NCBI RefSeq assembly: GCF_003097235.1
Contig: NZ_QEQQ01000011.1
Span: 1-64,000 of the forward strand
DNA from: Pseudomonas sp. CC120222-01a
Lineage (GTDB): Bacteria; Pseudomonadota; Gammaproteobacteria; Pseudomonadales; Pseudomonadaceae
Length of the DNA stretch: 64,000 nt
Direction of reading: 5' to 3'
The notes beneath the pieces are model-generated. The model saw only the letters and a program-made list of their open reading frames with translations, was not told the origin of the DNA and did not search any database. Each line of letters starts with the position of its first letter. Within the stretch, counting starts at the first letter, position 1. This document shows positions 7,292-15,438 of this stretch, piece after piece. The position numbers and the translations under genes were made by a program.

Positions 7292-8962
7292 ATGAAAGAT
7301 TCGCTCCCCAGCCGTTATGCCTGCCTGGCCCTGTGCCTGGTATTCACTTTCGCCAGTATCCCGTTTCTTGCCCAGCACAGTTGGCTCTGGCCGCTGACGG
7401 TGGTCACAGCCCTGCTCAGCCTGGTCGGCCTCAACGACCTGCGCCAGAGCCACCATGCGGTGCGGCGCAACTACCCGATCCTGGGCAACATCCGCTACCT
7501 GATCGAGACCATCCGCCCCGAGATCCGCCAGTACCTGATCGAGGGTGACGACGACAAGCTGCCGTTCTCCCGTTCGCAGCGTTCGCTGGTGTACGCCCGG
7601 GCCAAGAACGAGAGCGCCGAGAAAGCCTTCGGCACGCTCAACGACGCCTACAAGCCCGGCTTCGAGTTCATCAGCCACTCGATGCTGCCGGTCGCCACAC
7701 CCGACCCGGCGTCGTTCCGCATTTCCATTGGCGGGCCGCAATGTCGCCTGCCCTACTCCGCCTCGATCTTCAACATCTCGGCCATGAGCTTCGGCGCGCT
7801 CAGCGCCAATGCAATTGCCGCGCTCAACCAGGGCGCACGCCTTGGCCGCTTTGCCCATGACACCGGCGAAGGCAGCATCAGCCCTTACCACCGCGAGCAT
7901 GGCGGCGACCTGATCTGGGAAATCGGCAGCGGCTACTTCGGTTGCCGCACCGAAGACGGTCGTTTCGACGCGCAACGCTTCGCCGAGCAGGCGCGCAGCC
8001 CGCAGGTGAAGATGATCGAAATCAAGCTCAGCCAGGGCGCCAAGCCCGGCCACGGCGGGATTCTACCGGCCCACAAGGTCAGCCCGGAAATCGCCGCCAC
8101 CCGGGGTGTGCGCGTGGGCGAAGACTGCATCTCTCCCGCCGCGCACAGCGCATTCCGCACCCCAGTGGAGCTGCTGCACTTCGTCGCCAGCCTGCGCGAG
8201 CTGTCGGGCGGCAAACCGGTGGGGTTCAAGTTCTGCCTGGGCCACCCATGGGAGTTCATGGGCATCGCCAAAGCCATGCTGGTCACCGGCATCACCCCGG
8301 ACTTCATCGTCGTCGACGGCAAGGAAGGCGGTACCGGCGCTGCGCCCCGGGAGTTCAGCGACAACATGGGCGTGCCGATGCGTGAAGGCCTGATGTTCGT
8401 GCACAACACCCTGGTCGGCCTGAACCTGCGTTCGAGCATCCGCATCGGCGCGGCGGGCAAGATCGTCAGTGCCTTCGATATTGCCAGCGTGCTGGCCATC
8501 GGTGCCGACTGGGTCAACTCCGCTCGCGGCTTCATGTTCGCCATCGGCTGCATCCAGTCGCAGAGTTGCCACACCAACAAGTGCCCGACCGGCGTTGCTA
8601 CGCAAGACCCATTGCGTCAGCGTGCGCTGGTGGTGCCCGACAAGGCCGAGCGGGTGGCCAGCTTCCATCGCAACACGCTGCATGCTCTGGCCGAAATGCT
8701 CGCTGCCGCAGGCCTGGAGCACCCGTCGGAACTCAAGCCCAAGCACCTGGCGCGGCGTATCAGCACCAGCGAGATCAGCTTGTTTTCCGACCTGCATCAG
8801 TTCCTCAAACCCGGCGAATTGCTCAGCGGCTCGATCGAAAGCGAGTTCTATGCGCGGATGTGGCGGATGGCGCGCAGTGACAGCTTTGCGCCGGAGACGG
8901 GGGATGTTGCGGTGGCACCGGCAGTCGCCAGCGTGCGCCGCAAAGAAACAGCCCCGGCATAG
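7292..8962 (+). CDS. FMN-binding glutamate synthase family protein
   Basis: A 556-residue protein built around the FMN and Fe-S synthase domain of glutamate synthase large subunits (about residues 90-520). Two membrane segments precede it (about 8-25 and 30-48). Visible family motifs include IFNISAMSFGALS, NQGARLG, a glycine-rich flavin region (IIVDGKEGGTGAAP-like, read here as VVDGKEGGTGAAP), RIGAAGKI and the cysteine cluster CIQSQSCHTNKCPTGVATQ, which resembles the 3Fe-4S site. The glutaminase domain is missing, so it is not a complete GOGAT. The true substrate of these stand-alone membrane-anchored members is not known to me. It is separated by terminators from both neighbours. Confidence 0.85.
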   Translation: MKDSLPSRYACLALCLVFTFASIPFLAQHSWLWPLTVVTALLSLVGLNDLRQSHHAVRRNYPILGNIRYLIETIRPEIRQYLIEGDDDKLPFSRSQRSLVYARAKNESAEKAFGTLNDAYKPGFEFISHSMLPVATPDPASFRISIGGPQCRLPYSASIFNISAMSFGALSANAIAALNQGARLGRFAHDTGEGSISPYHREHGGDLIWEIGSGYFGCRTEDGRFDAQRFAEQARSPQVKMIEIKLSQGAKPGHGGILPAHKVSPEIAATRGVRVGEDCISPAAHSAFRTPVELLHFVASLRELSGGKPVGFKFCLGHPWEFMGIAKAMLVTGITPDFIVVDGKEGGTGAAPREFSDNMGVPMREGLMFVHNTLVGLNLRSSIRIGAAGKIVSAFDIASVLAIGADWVNSARGFMFAIGCIQSQSCHTNKCPTGVATQDPLRQRALVVPDKAERVASFHRNTLHALAEMLAAAGLEHPSELKPKHLARRISTSEISLFSDLHQFLKPGELLSGSIESEFYARMWRMARSDSFAPETGDVAVAPAVASVRRKETAPA

Positions 8963-8972
8963 GCCGGGGCTG
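8949..8972 (-). terminator. Terminator hairpin, mainly for the porin gene on the minus strand
   Basis: Arms CAGCCCCGGC / GCCGGGGCTG with a 4-base loop. On the minus strand the hairpin is followed by TTTCTTTG, so it should end the porin transcript. It overlaps the last codons of the convergent glutamate-synthase-like gene. Confidence 0.65.
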
Positions 8973-8992
8973 CTCGAGACGCTCGGTCAGGA

Positions 8993-10282
8993 TCAGAAGA
9001 TGCTGATCGGGTACTCGACGAATACGCGGACTTCGTTGCCGTCGTCGTTGTAGCCGTTCTGCTGTACCGCGTTGTTGGTACGCAGCCAGGATCCACGCAA
9101 CTTGACCGACAGGTCCTTGGCCGGGCCGTCCTGAACGACGTAGCGCAGCTGGTTGAAGATTTCGCGCTCTTTACCTTCGCCGAACCCGTGGGTGTTGATG
9201 TTGTCACCCGCCACGTAGGCGATCTTGTAGGTCAGGCCCGGCATGCCGAAGGCGCCGAAGTCCAGGCCGTAGGCGAGCTGCCAGGAGCGCTCGTCTTCGG
9301 CGTTGAAGTCGGACCAGTAGGAGTTGGCCAGGTAGATGGTCGAACCACCGTCACCCACGCCGCCACGGTCCTGGTACCAGCCGTAGTTGTAGCCGGTGCT
9401 GCCGGTGCTGCGCTGGTGCGCCAGGGTCACCGAGTGCGGGCCGAAGGCGTAGGTGGCCGCCAGGCTCCAGATGGTGTTTTCGTCACCGGTCAGCTCGGCT
9501 TTCTGGACGTACTTGCTGTTGATGTCCGACTTGTAGCCGTTGAAGTCCAGGGTCAGGGACTGGTCTGCCGCGATCGGGAAGACGTAGTTCATGCCCAGGT
9601 AGTGCTTCTTCATCACGTCTTCAATGTTCGACGTGTAGGCAGAGGCAGTGAAGTTGTCGGTGAACTTGTAGCTACCACCGAACACATCGATCGACTTCAG
9701 GTGGCCGCTGTCGCGACCTTCGGCGCTCTTGCGCGCTTCTTCGGTGAAGTGACCGGCGTTCAGCTCCAGGCCTTCGATCTCCTTGGAGGTGATGAAGGTA
9801 CCGGTGTAGCTCTCGGGCAGCAGGCGGCTGTCGTCGTACTGCAGTACCGGCAGCTCAGGCATCATGTCACCGTACTTGAGCACGGTGTTGGAGACGCGGA
9901 ACTTGATGGCTGCGCCACCGCGAGCCAGGTTGTGCGGCGAGTTCTTCGGGTCGTTGTCGCTGGCCTTGAAGAAGTCGATGCCGGCAGCGCCGTTGCGGCC
10001 TTTGCCGCCATCCAGGCGCATTGCATACAGGCCGAAGGCGTCAACGCCCACGCCGACGGTGCCCTGGGTGAAACCGGAGGAGAATTTGCCGATGAACGCC
10101 TGGCCCCATTCGCTCTGGTCGTTCTTGCCGTGCTTCTTGTCGCGGTTGATGAACGCGTTGCGCAGCAGAACGTTGGCGTGGCTGTCTTCGACGAAGCCCT
10201 TGCTGTCGGCCTGATCGTTGGCCTGGGCCTGGGTCGCGGCGATCATCGCCAGGGCGACCAGGCTGATCCTGGTTTTCAACAT
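8993..10282 (-). CDS. oprQ: OprD-family outer-membrane porin (OprQ-like)
   Basis: Substrate-selective outer-membrane channel of the OprD family, 429 residues, in the usual size range. A signal peptide (MLKTRISLVALAMIAATQAQA) is followed by the family opening GFVEDSHANVLLRNAFINRD, the plug-like TPGTVGVGVDAFG-type segment (here TQGTVGVGVDAFGLYAMRLD) and a barrel ending VEYPISIF with C-terminal Phe. The subfamily name rests on overall resemblance and gene order, so substrate is uncertain. The ATG at 10282 is preceded by AAGGAAAAC. A terminator-like hairpin lies about 97 bases upstream of the start. Confidence 0.85.
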   Translation of the reverse strand: MLKTRISLVALAMIAATQAQANDQADSKGFVEDSHANVLLRNAFINRDKKHGKNDQSEWGQAFIGKFSSGFTQGTVGVGVDAFGLYAMRLDGGKGRNGAAGIDFFKASDNDPKNSPHNLARGGAAIKFRVSNTVLKYGDMMPELPVLQYDDSRLLPESYTGTFITSKEIEGLELNAGHFTEEARKSAEGRDSGHLKSIDVFGGSYKFTDNFTASAYTSNIEDVMKKHYLGMNYVFPIAADQSLTLDFNGYKSDINSKYVQKAELTGDENTIWSLAATYAFGPHSVTLAHQRSTGSTGYNYGWYQDRGGVGDGGSTIYLANSYWSDFNAEDERSWQLAYGLDFGAFGMPGLTYKIAYVAGDNINTHGFGEGKEREIFNQLRYVVQDGPAKDLSVKLRGSWLRTNNAVQQNGYNDDGNEVRVFVEYPISIF

Positions 10283-10726
10283 GTTGTTTTCCTTATTTCT
10301 AAATCAAAAACGCTTTGCACCATTACGCCAGGAACCAACGCCCCTTCGTAGGTTCGACGCTGTGCGGATCCGAACTGAAAAGCCCGCCGACAGTGGTGTG
10401 GCGGGCTTTAAGCAGCAGCATGGCCAGTCGTGGCCAGCAAGCGTTGGCCGAATCCTAGCTGCCCGCGATTACAAATGTCAAAAAGTCGTGAATTGCAGGT
10501 TGATATAACCAATTTCACTGCTATGACTGGTGCATTTTCATGCCACTTGAGGCAATCGGCAGTCATTTTGACTTCAAGCGGGCTTTTCTGGATCAAACCG
10601 TGGAAAAGCAGAGTTTACAAACTGATACATATGTAAAGACAAGGCTTTACAAATACCTGAGCAGCAGTAAATAACAAGCATTACCATTCGCGCCTGTTTT
10701 TCATTTACCCCTGCCCGGATGTTCCG
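10283..10726. other. Intergenic region between oprQ and the second siderophore receptor
   Basis: These 444 bases hold the divergent promoters of oprQ and the receptor. There is an orphan hairpin at 10379-10409. AT-rich DNA at about 10600-10680 contains three TTTACAAA-like words (near 10613, 10633 and 10644). No convincing Fur box or protein-coding gene was seen. Confidence 0.5.
10379..10409. terminator. Orphan terminator-like hairpin
   Basis: Perfect 10-bp arms AAAGCCCGCC / GGCGGGCTTT with an 11-base loop. No gene ends here on either strand. It could close a small RNA running on the minus strand from about 10600, or act as a leader attenuator for oprQ. This is inference only. Confidence 0.4.
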
Positions 10727-12829
10727 ATGCCCGTCCCCAATCGCCTGCCCTTCCTTGGCCTTGGCCTGTCACTGTTGATCAGTCCCAGCCTGGCCAGCGC
10801 CACCAGCACCACACTTCCCGAACTCTCGGTGACTGCCGAGAGCGAGCGCGAAAAAGACAACCCACAGGTCAAGGAGGTCAGCACCGCGACGCGTACATCG
10901 ACGCCGGTGCGCTATGTGCCGCAAGCCATCGACACGGTGAAGACCTCCAACGTCATGGATTACGGCAGCAATACGCTGGGCAAGGCGCTGGAGGGCATTC
11001 CCAACGTCAGCAGCGGTGCCGATACGCGTTTCGACAGCATCCGTATTCGTGGCTTCGAGGCCAGCAACGACTTCTATCTGGACGGCATCCGCGACGACAG
11101 CCAGTACATTCGCGACCTGCATAACATCGAACGGGTCGAAGTCCTCAAAGGGCCTGCTGCCGTGCTTTATGGCCGTGGCAGCCAGGGTGGCATCGTCAAC
11201 CGGGTGAGCAAGGCGCCAGAGCATGGGCGGCGCTCGTCAATCGAAGCCCAGGGCGGCAGTGAAGACCTGCGCAGCCTGTATGCGGACCTCAGTGCCGACC
11301 CCAGCGACACCATCAGCCTGCGCCTGAACATGGGCAACCAGGACAACAACAGTTTCCGCGATGGCATCGACGGCAGCCGGCAACTGTTCGCGCCGTCGAT
11401 GAGCTGGCAGCTTTCCCCCGACCTCAACTGGCTGGTGCAGTACGAATACAGCCGCTACAACCGCACGCCTGACCGTGGCATTCCCGGTGTCGACGGGCGC
11501 CCGGCGGATGTCGGCCGCAGCACCACCTATGGCGACACCCAGCGCGACTACATCGATGACCGCGCGCAGTCGCTGCGCTCGCGCCTGAACTACCAGCTCA
11601 ACGAAACCTGGCAATTGCGCCACACCCTCGGCCTGTTCAAGCTCGACAGCGACTTCGACAACACCTACCTGACCGGCTACAACGCCAGCAACCAGACGGT
11701 CACCCGCCAGCGTTGGCAACAAGACCTGACCACCCGCAATCTGTTCAACAACCTGGAAGCCGAAGGTGATTTCGCCACCCTCGGCCTTGAGCACAAGCTG
11801 TTGGTCGGGCTGGAGTTCGGCAATCAGCGCCGTGACCCGACGCTGTACACCGCCGCGCCGGTATCGGCCGGGGGCAGCCCGGTCCCCCCTTTGAATGTCT
11901 ACAACCCCGACCGCAGCCTGCAGCACAATGGCCGCATGGTGGTGTCGAGCGACAACCACACCGTGGTCGACAGCCGCGGGCTCTACCTGCAGGACCAGAT
12001 CCGCCTGAATGACCAATGGCAATTGCTGGCCGGGGTGCGTTTCGACCAGTTCGAGGTAGAGACCACCAACAAGGTCCGCAACCTGTCCGAGAAACAGGAC
12101 AGCAACACCACCAGTCCGCGCCTGGGCGTGGTCTACACCCCCTGGCGCGACCACTCCTTCTATGCATCGTGGAGCAAGACATTCTCGCCCGTGGGCGGCG
12201 GCTTGATCGGCATTACCCCAGGCGCGCCGGGCAACACCAACGACACCAGCCCGGAGCTGACCCGGCAGAAAGAGATCGGGGTGAAGAGCGACTGGCTGGA
12301 CGAACGCCTGAGCACCACCTTGGCCATCTATGAACTGGAACTCTACAACCGCCGCACCCGCGACCCGAACAACCCGGAGATCACCCTGCTCAGCGGGCTG
12401 CAACGCTCACGCGGCATCGAGCTGACTGCTACCGGCAATATCGTCGGCAACTGGTACGTGCGTGGCGGCATTGGCTTGCAGGATGCCACCATCGTCAAGG
12501 ACAACAATGGCCTGGAAGGCAACCGCATCAACGATGTGGCCAAACGCAACGGCAGCCTGTTCGTGACCTGGAAACCCGAACTGGGCTGGTATGCCGAGAC
12601 TGGGCTGACGCTGGTTGGCGAGCGCTACGCCGATAACCAGAACACCACGGTATTGCCAGGCTATGGCCGTTGGGATGCGCTGGCGGGGTTCCGCACCCAT
12701 GACTGGGATGTGCGGGGCGCGCTGAGCAACATCACCGACAAGACCTACTACAGCTCGGCGACCAGCGCCGCGCAGATCCAGGTCGGCGACCCGCGCAGCC
12801 TGGTGGTGACCGGTACCTACAGCTTCTGA
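10727..12829 (+). CDS. TonB-dependent siderophore receptor (Fiu/FiuA-like)
   Basis: A 700-residue outer-membrane receptor for a ferric siderophore. The signal peptide ends near SLASA. Then come a TonB-box-like segment (TLPELSVTAE), the plug at about 60-170 (VRYVPQAIDTV, RIRGFEASNDFYLDGIRDD, RVEVLKGPAAVLYGRGSQGG) and a barrel closing at VTGTYSF with terminal Phe. The plug motifs resemble catecholate or ferrichrome receptors (Fiu, FiuA). The siderophore cannot be assigned from sequence. It stands alone, followed by a long perfect palindrome and a bidirectional terminator. No sigma/anti-sigma pair or signalling domain is present, so Fur control is expected but no clear box is visible. Confidence 0.9.
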   Translation: MPVPNRLPFLGLGLSLLISPSLASATSTTLPELSVTAESEREKDNPQVKEVSTATRTSTPVRYVPQAIDTVKTSNVMDYGSNTLGKALEGIPNVSSGADTRFDSIRIRGFEASNDFYLDGIRDDSQYIRDLHNIERVEVLKGPAAVLYGRGSQGGIVNRVSKAPEHGRRSSIEAQGGSEDLRSLYADLSADPSDTISLRLNMGNQDNNSFRDGIDGSRQLFAPSMSWQLSPDLNWLVQYEYSRYNRTPDRGIPGVDGRPADVGRSTTYGDTQRDYIDDRAQSLRSRLNYQLNETWQLRHTLGLFKLDSDFDNTYLTGYNASNQTVTRQRWQQDLTTRNLFNNLEAEGDFATLGLEHKLLVGLEFGNQRRDPTLYTAAPVSAGGSPVPPLNVYNPDRSLQHNGRMVVSSDNHTVVDSRGLYLQDQIRLNDQWQLLAGVRFDQFEVETTNKVRNLSEKQDSNTTSPRLGVVYTPWRDHSFYASWSKTFSPVGGGLIGITPGAPGNTNDTSPELTRQKEIGVKSDWLDERLSTTLAIYELELYNRRTRDPNNPEITLLSGLQRSRGIELTATGNIVGNWYVRGGIGLQDATIVKDNNGLEGNRINDVAKRNGSLFVTWKPELGWYAETGLTLVGERYADNQNTTVLPGYGRWDALAGFRTHDWDVRGALSNITDKTYYSSATSAAQIQVGDPRSLVVTGTYSF

Positions 12830-12837
12830 CGCTGGCT

Positions 12838-12887
12838 GCCTGTACCGGCCTCTTCGCGGCTAAAGCCGCGAAGAGGCCGGTACAGGC
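12838..12887. repeat. Perfect 23-bp inverted repeat (REP-like)
   Basis: Arms GCCTGTACCGGCCTCTTCGC plus GGC and their exact complement surround a TAAA loop. The sequence is related to the GCGAAGAGGCCGG tails of other REP elements in the window and lies 8 bases after the receptor stop. Confidence 0.8.
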
Positions 12888-12900
12888 TGTCCCTAAACGA

Positions 12901-12930
12901 AAACGCCACCGCAATTGCGGTGGCGTTTTT
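12901..12930. terminator. Bidirectional intrinsic terminator
   Basis: The palindrome AAACGCCACCGCAATTGCGG continues to TGGCGTTTTT and gives a T run on the plus strand and an A-mirrored T run on the minus strand. It separates the receptor (plus) from the convergent 67-codon gene (minus). Confidence 0.8.
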
Positions 12931-12953
12931 CATGGGGCGGGCTCCTGCCCTGG

Positions 12954-13157
12954 TCAGTGCCAGACCCCCAGCAGCGCATCCAGCTCAGCGTCGCTGATCA
13001 GCCCTTGAGGATAGCGGCCGTCAAGCAGACGTCGTGGGTCGGTCGTCCTGACCCGTTTGCCTCCATGGTGTTTCAACCACTGCGCCACAACCCTGAGCGA
13101 TTGGTGATTGACTGCCGATGGGCGCAAAGCCGTCTCACTTGCTGCGTTCATGTCCAC
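12954..13157 (-). CDS. Small conserved-looking hypothetical protein (67 aa)
   Basis: A soluble protein of 67 residues starting M(GTG)DMNAASETALRPSAV and ending LDALLGVWH. I recognise no domain. The middle (VVAQWLKHHGGKRVRTTDPR) is basic and probably helical. The GTG at 13157 has GGGAG five bases upstream. The ATG at 13151 is an alternative, giving 65 residues. The bidirectional terminator just downstream fits a genuine transcription unit. No functional clue comes from its neighbours. Confidence 0.55.
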   Translation of the reverse strand: MDMNAASETALRPSAVNHQSLRVVAQWLKHHGGKRVRTTDPRRLLDGRYPQGLISDAELDALLGVWH

Positions 13158-13297
13158 ACGTACTCCCTGGGCCCGTGAGCGGCTAATTTACGTCTTGATT
13201 GTTACAGAACGGTGTGCCCGGCCTGCCTGGGTAACTCTCTGAAAAACAATACAAAACGTATGCCATCGAGCCTTCCGGATATCGTCGAAGCAAAAAA

Positions 13298-13319
13298 AAG
13301 CCCGTCATCTGACGGGCTT
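13298..13319 (-). terminator. Terminator of aguA
   Basis: Stem AAGCCCGTCA / TGACGGGCTT followed on the minus strand by eight T residues, 17 bases after the aguA stop. Confidence 0.85.
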
Positions 13320-13335
13320 CTTCGCATGGCGGCTA

Positions 13336-14442
13336 TCAGCGCTTGGCCGGTGCCGGCTGCTGCTGGGTCAGGCAGTGGATGTTGCCACCGCCGAGCAGCA
13401 GCTCACGGCCCGGGATCATCACCACTTCGTGGTCCGGGAAGACCTTGGCCAGAATCGCTCTGGCCTGGGCATCTGCCGGGTCATTGAAGCTCGGCGCAAT
13501 GATGCCGCCGTTGACGATCAGGAAGTTCACGTACGAACCGGCCAGACGCACCGACGGGTCGCGCTCCTGGCTACCGGCTACCTGATCAACGCCCGCGCAC
13601 TCTTCTTCAGTGGCGAACAGCGGGCCCGGGATCGGCATCTTGTGCACCACAAACTCGCGGCCTTTGGCATCACGGGTGTTTTTCAGCACCTCGTAGGCGG
13701 CGTGGCAACGGGCGTAGTTGGGGTCGTTGGAATCATCGGTCCAGGCCAGTAACACTTCGCCCGGGCTGACGTAACAGCAGAAGTTGTCGACGTGGCCGTC
13801 GGTTTCGTCGTTGTACAGGCCATCGGGCAACCAGACGATGGTTTCCACCGCCAGCTGCTCGCGCAGGATCTCTTCGATCTGCTCGCGGTTCAGGTGCGGG
13901 TTGCGGTTGCGGTTGAGCAGGCATTCTTCGGTGGTGATCAGGGTGCCTTCACCATCGACGTGGATCGAACCGCCTTCAAGCACGAAGCCTTCGGTGTGGT
14001 AGCGCTGGCAGCGCTCCATTTCCAGCACCTTGGCTGCCAGCTCCTCATCACGGTTCCACGGCGCATACAGGCCACCGTCGAAGCCGCCCCAGGCGTTGAA
14101 GCCCCAGTCCACGCCGCGCACTTCACCGTGGTCGTTGATCACGAAGGTCGGGCCGGTGTCGCGCACCCAGGCGTCATCGTTGCTGATTTCCACCACGCGA
14201 ATGTTCGGCAGGTCGAGCTGACGACGGGCGTTTTCGTACTGAGCAGCGGAAACGGCCACCGTCACCGGCTCGAAGCGGGCGATTGCCTTGGCCAGGGTGA
14301 CATGGGCCGCCTGCGCTGGCTTGCCGCCCAGGCGCCAGTTGTCCGAACGCTCCGGCCAGACCATCCAGACCTGGCTTTGCGGCGCCCATTCGGCGGGCAT
14401 GTGGAAACCGTCGGCGCGGGGGGTGGAGTTTAGGGTCTTCAT
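13336..14442 (-). CDS. aguA: Agmatine deiminase
   Basis: Hydrolyses agmatine to N-carbamoylputrescine and ammonia in the arginine-decarboxylase route to putrescine. At 368 residues it is the standard length of the family. The catalytic cysteine is at Cys357 in [15 protein letters not shown], and the substrate-binding and catalytic segments [25 protein letters not shown] and ETDGHVDNF are all present. The ATG at 14442 has GAGG upstream, and the in-frame upstream extension is not part of the family. The partner carbamoylputrescine amidase (aguB) is not in the window. A strong terminator follows. Three CGAT-n-ATCG palindromes lie upstream. Confidence 0.95.
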   Translation of the reverse strand: MKTLNSTPRADGFHMPAEWAPQSQVWMVWPERSDNWRLGGKPAQAAHVTLAKAIARFEPVTVAVSAAQYENARRQLDLPNIRVVEISNDDAWVRDTGPTFVINDHGEVRGVDWGFNAWGGFDGGLYAPWNRDEELAAKVLEMERCQRYHTEGFVLEGGSIHVDGEGTLITTEECLLNRNRNPHLNREQIEEILREQLAVETIVWLPDGLYNDETDGHVDNFCCYVSPGEVLLAWTDDSNDPNYARCHAAYEVLKNTRDAKGREFVVHKMPIPGPLFATEEECAGVDQVAGSQERDPSVRLAGSYVNFLIVNGGIIAPSFNDPADAQARAILAKVFPDHEVVMIPGRELLLGGGNIHCLTQQQPAPAKR

Positions 14443-14895
14443 GGGTAACCTCTGCAAAGGCACTGGGCCGATGGTCGATGGATAGCAAGTGAATGTGACA
14501 TTTCCGACGGTGCATCATGCCCGCCGCAGTTGGCTAATTTATAACCGATACATATCGACTTTAGAAGCCTTATAAACGATTTGAACCCAATAAAAAGTTA
14601 TTTTTTACCGATATAGATCGACAAACGGTCAACCAGGATCTGTCGGGACTCCACGTTCGATATAATCGCTTGGCGCAGGCTGCATCAGCATGCCAAAAAG
14701 CCTCAAGATGAAACCTGTTTCATGTTTCTACTGAGGAAGCCGGGCTTGTGGCCGATAACCCGGTGCGAAGATGAAATCCACAGGTGGGCGCGTGCTGGCT
14801 CACCGCCAGCCGATCTAGGCTCAGTTTGCCAAGACGGCGGACGTAGAGCGGACCTTTCAAGGTCGGACCTTCAGCACACTGACCGAAGAATTTCC
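14443..14895. other. Divergent intergenic region between aguA and rfbC
   Basis: These 453 bases contain AT-rich DNA (about 14530-14625), three CGAT-n-ATCG palindromes, a TATAAT at 14661-14666 that could be a -10 element toward rfbC, and a small dyad ATGAAACCTGTTTCAT near 14707. The plus-strand frame from 14722 into rfbC does not look like protein. The roughly 180 bases before rfbC could be an untranslated leader. Confidence 0.5.
14546..14668. promoter_or_regulatory. Three CGAT-N3/4-ATCG palindromes (candidate operators)
   Basis: The sites are CGATACATATCG (14546-14557), CGATATAGATCG (14609-14620) and CGATATAATCG (14658-14668). The first two share the wider frame ACCGATA-n-A-n-ATCGAC and are exactly 63 bases apart, about six helical turns. 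The third contains the TATAAT hexamer. They could bind a dimeric repressor acting on aguA, on rfbC, or on both. The regulator is unknown. Confidence 0.4.
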
Positions 14896-15438
14896 ATGAA
14901 CATCATAGCGACCGAGATACCCGACGTAGTCATCATCGAACCGAAGGTCTTCGGCGACAGCCGTGGCTTCTTCTTCGAAAGCTTCAATGCCCGCGAATTC
15001 AAGAAACAGACCGGGTTCGACGGCCACTTTGTCCAGGACAACCATTCGCGCTCCCAGCGCGGCGTGCTGCGCGGCCTGCATTACCAGATCGACAACCCTC
15101 AGGGGAAACTGGTGCGCGTGGTGCAGGGCGAAGTGCTGGACGTGGCCGTGGACATCCGCCGCAGCTCGCCGTACTTCGGTCGCTGGGTAGCCCGCCGCCT
15201 TACCGCCACCGACCACCTGCAGTTCTGGATTCCACCCGGGTTCGCCCATGGCTTCCTGGTGCTGAGCGAAACGGCCGACTTCCTGTACAAGACCACCGAC
15301 TACTACAACCCCGCCGCCGAGCGCTCGATCCGCTGGGACGACCCTGACCTGGGCATTGACTGGGGTGTGGAGTACCCGACCCTGTCAGCCAAGGACCAGG
15401 CGGCAGTGCTGCTCAAAGACGCGGACCTGTTCCCATGA
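14896..15438 (+). CDS. rfbC: dTDP-4-dehydrorhamnose 3,5-epimerase
   Basis: Third enzyme of dTDP-L-rhamnose synthesis, which supplies O-antigen or exopolysaccharide. It is a 180-residue cupin of typical length. Family motifs are EPKVFGDSRGFFFESF near the N-terminus, RGVLRGLHYQ with the catalytic His, and WIPPGFAHGFLVLS. The C-terminal part TTDYYNPAAERSIRWDDPDLGIDW is also typical. The start at 14896 gives the standard N-terminus. The reading frame extends upstream to 14722, but that part is unrelated to the family. It overlaps rfbD by 4 bases. The earlier steps (rfbA, rfbB) are not in the window. Confidence 0.95.
   Translation: MNIIATEIPDVVIIEPKVFGDSRGFFFESFNAREFKKQTGFDGHFVQDNHSRSQRGVLRGLHYQIDNPQGKLVRVVQGEVLDVAVDIRRSSPYFGRWVARRLTATDHLQFWIPPGFAHGFLVLSETADFLYKTTDYYNPAAERSIRWDDPDLGIDWGVEYPTLSAKDQAAVLLKDADLFP

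Noticed and set aside
10408..10596. 62-codon minus-strand frame upstream of oprQ
   Set aside because: Plausible composition but no ribosome-binding site or family. The DNA is better explained as promoter region or a possible small RNA.
10600..10720. Fur box upstream of the second siderophore receptor
   Set aside because: AT-rich words such as AATAACAAGCATTACC resemble fragments of a Fur site, but no convincing 19-bp match is present.
14722..14895. N-terminal extension of rfbC
   Set aside because: The extra residues do not resemble the epimerase N-terminus, and the family start is at 14896.
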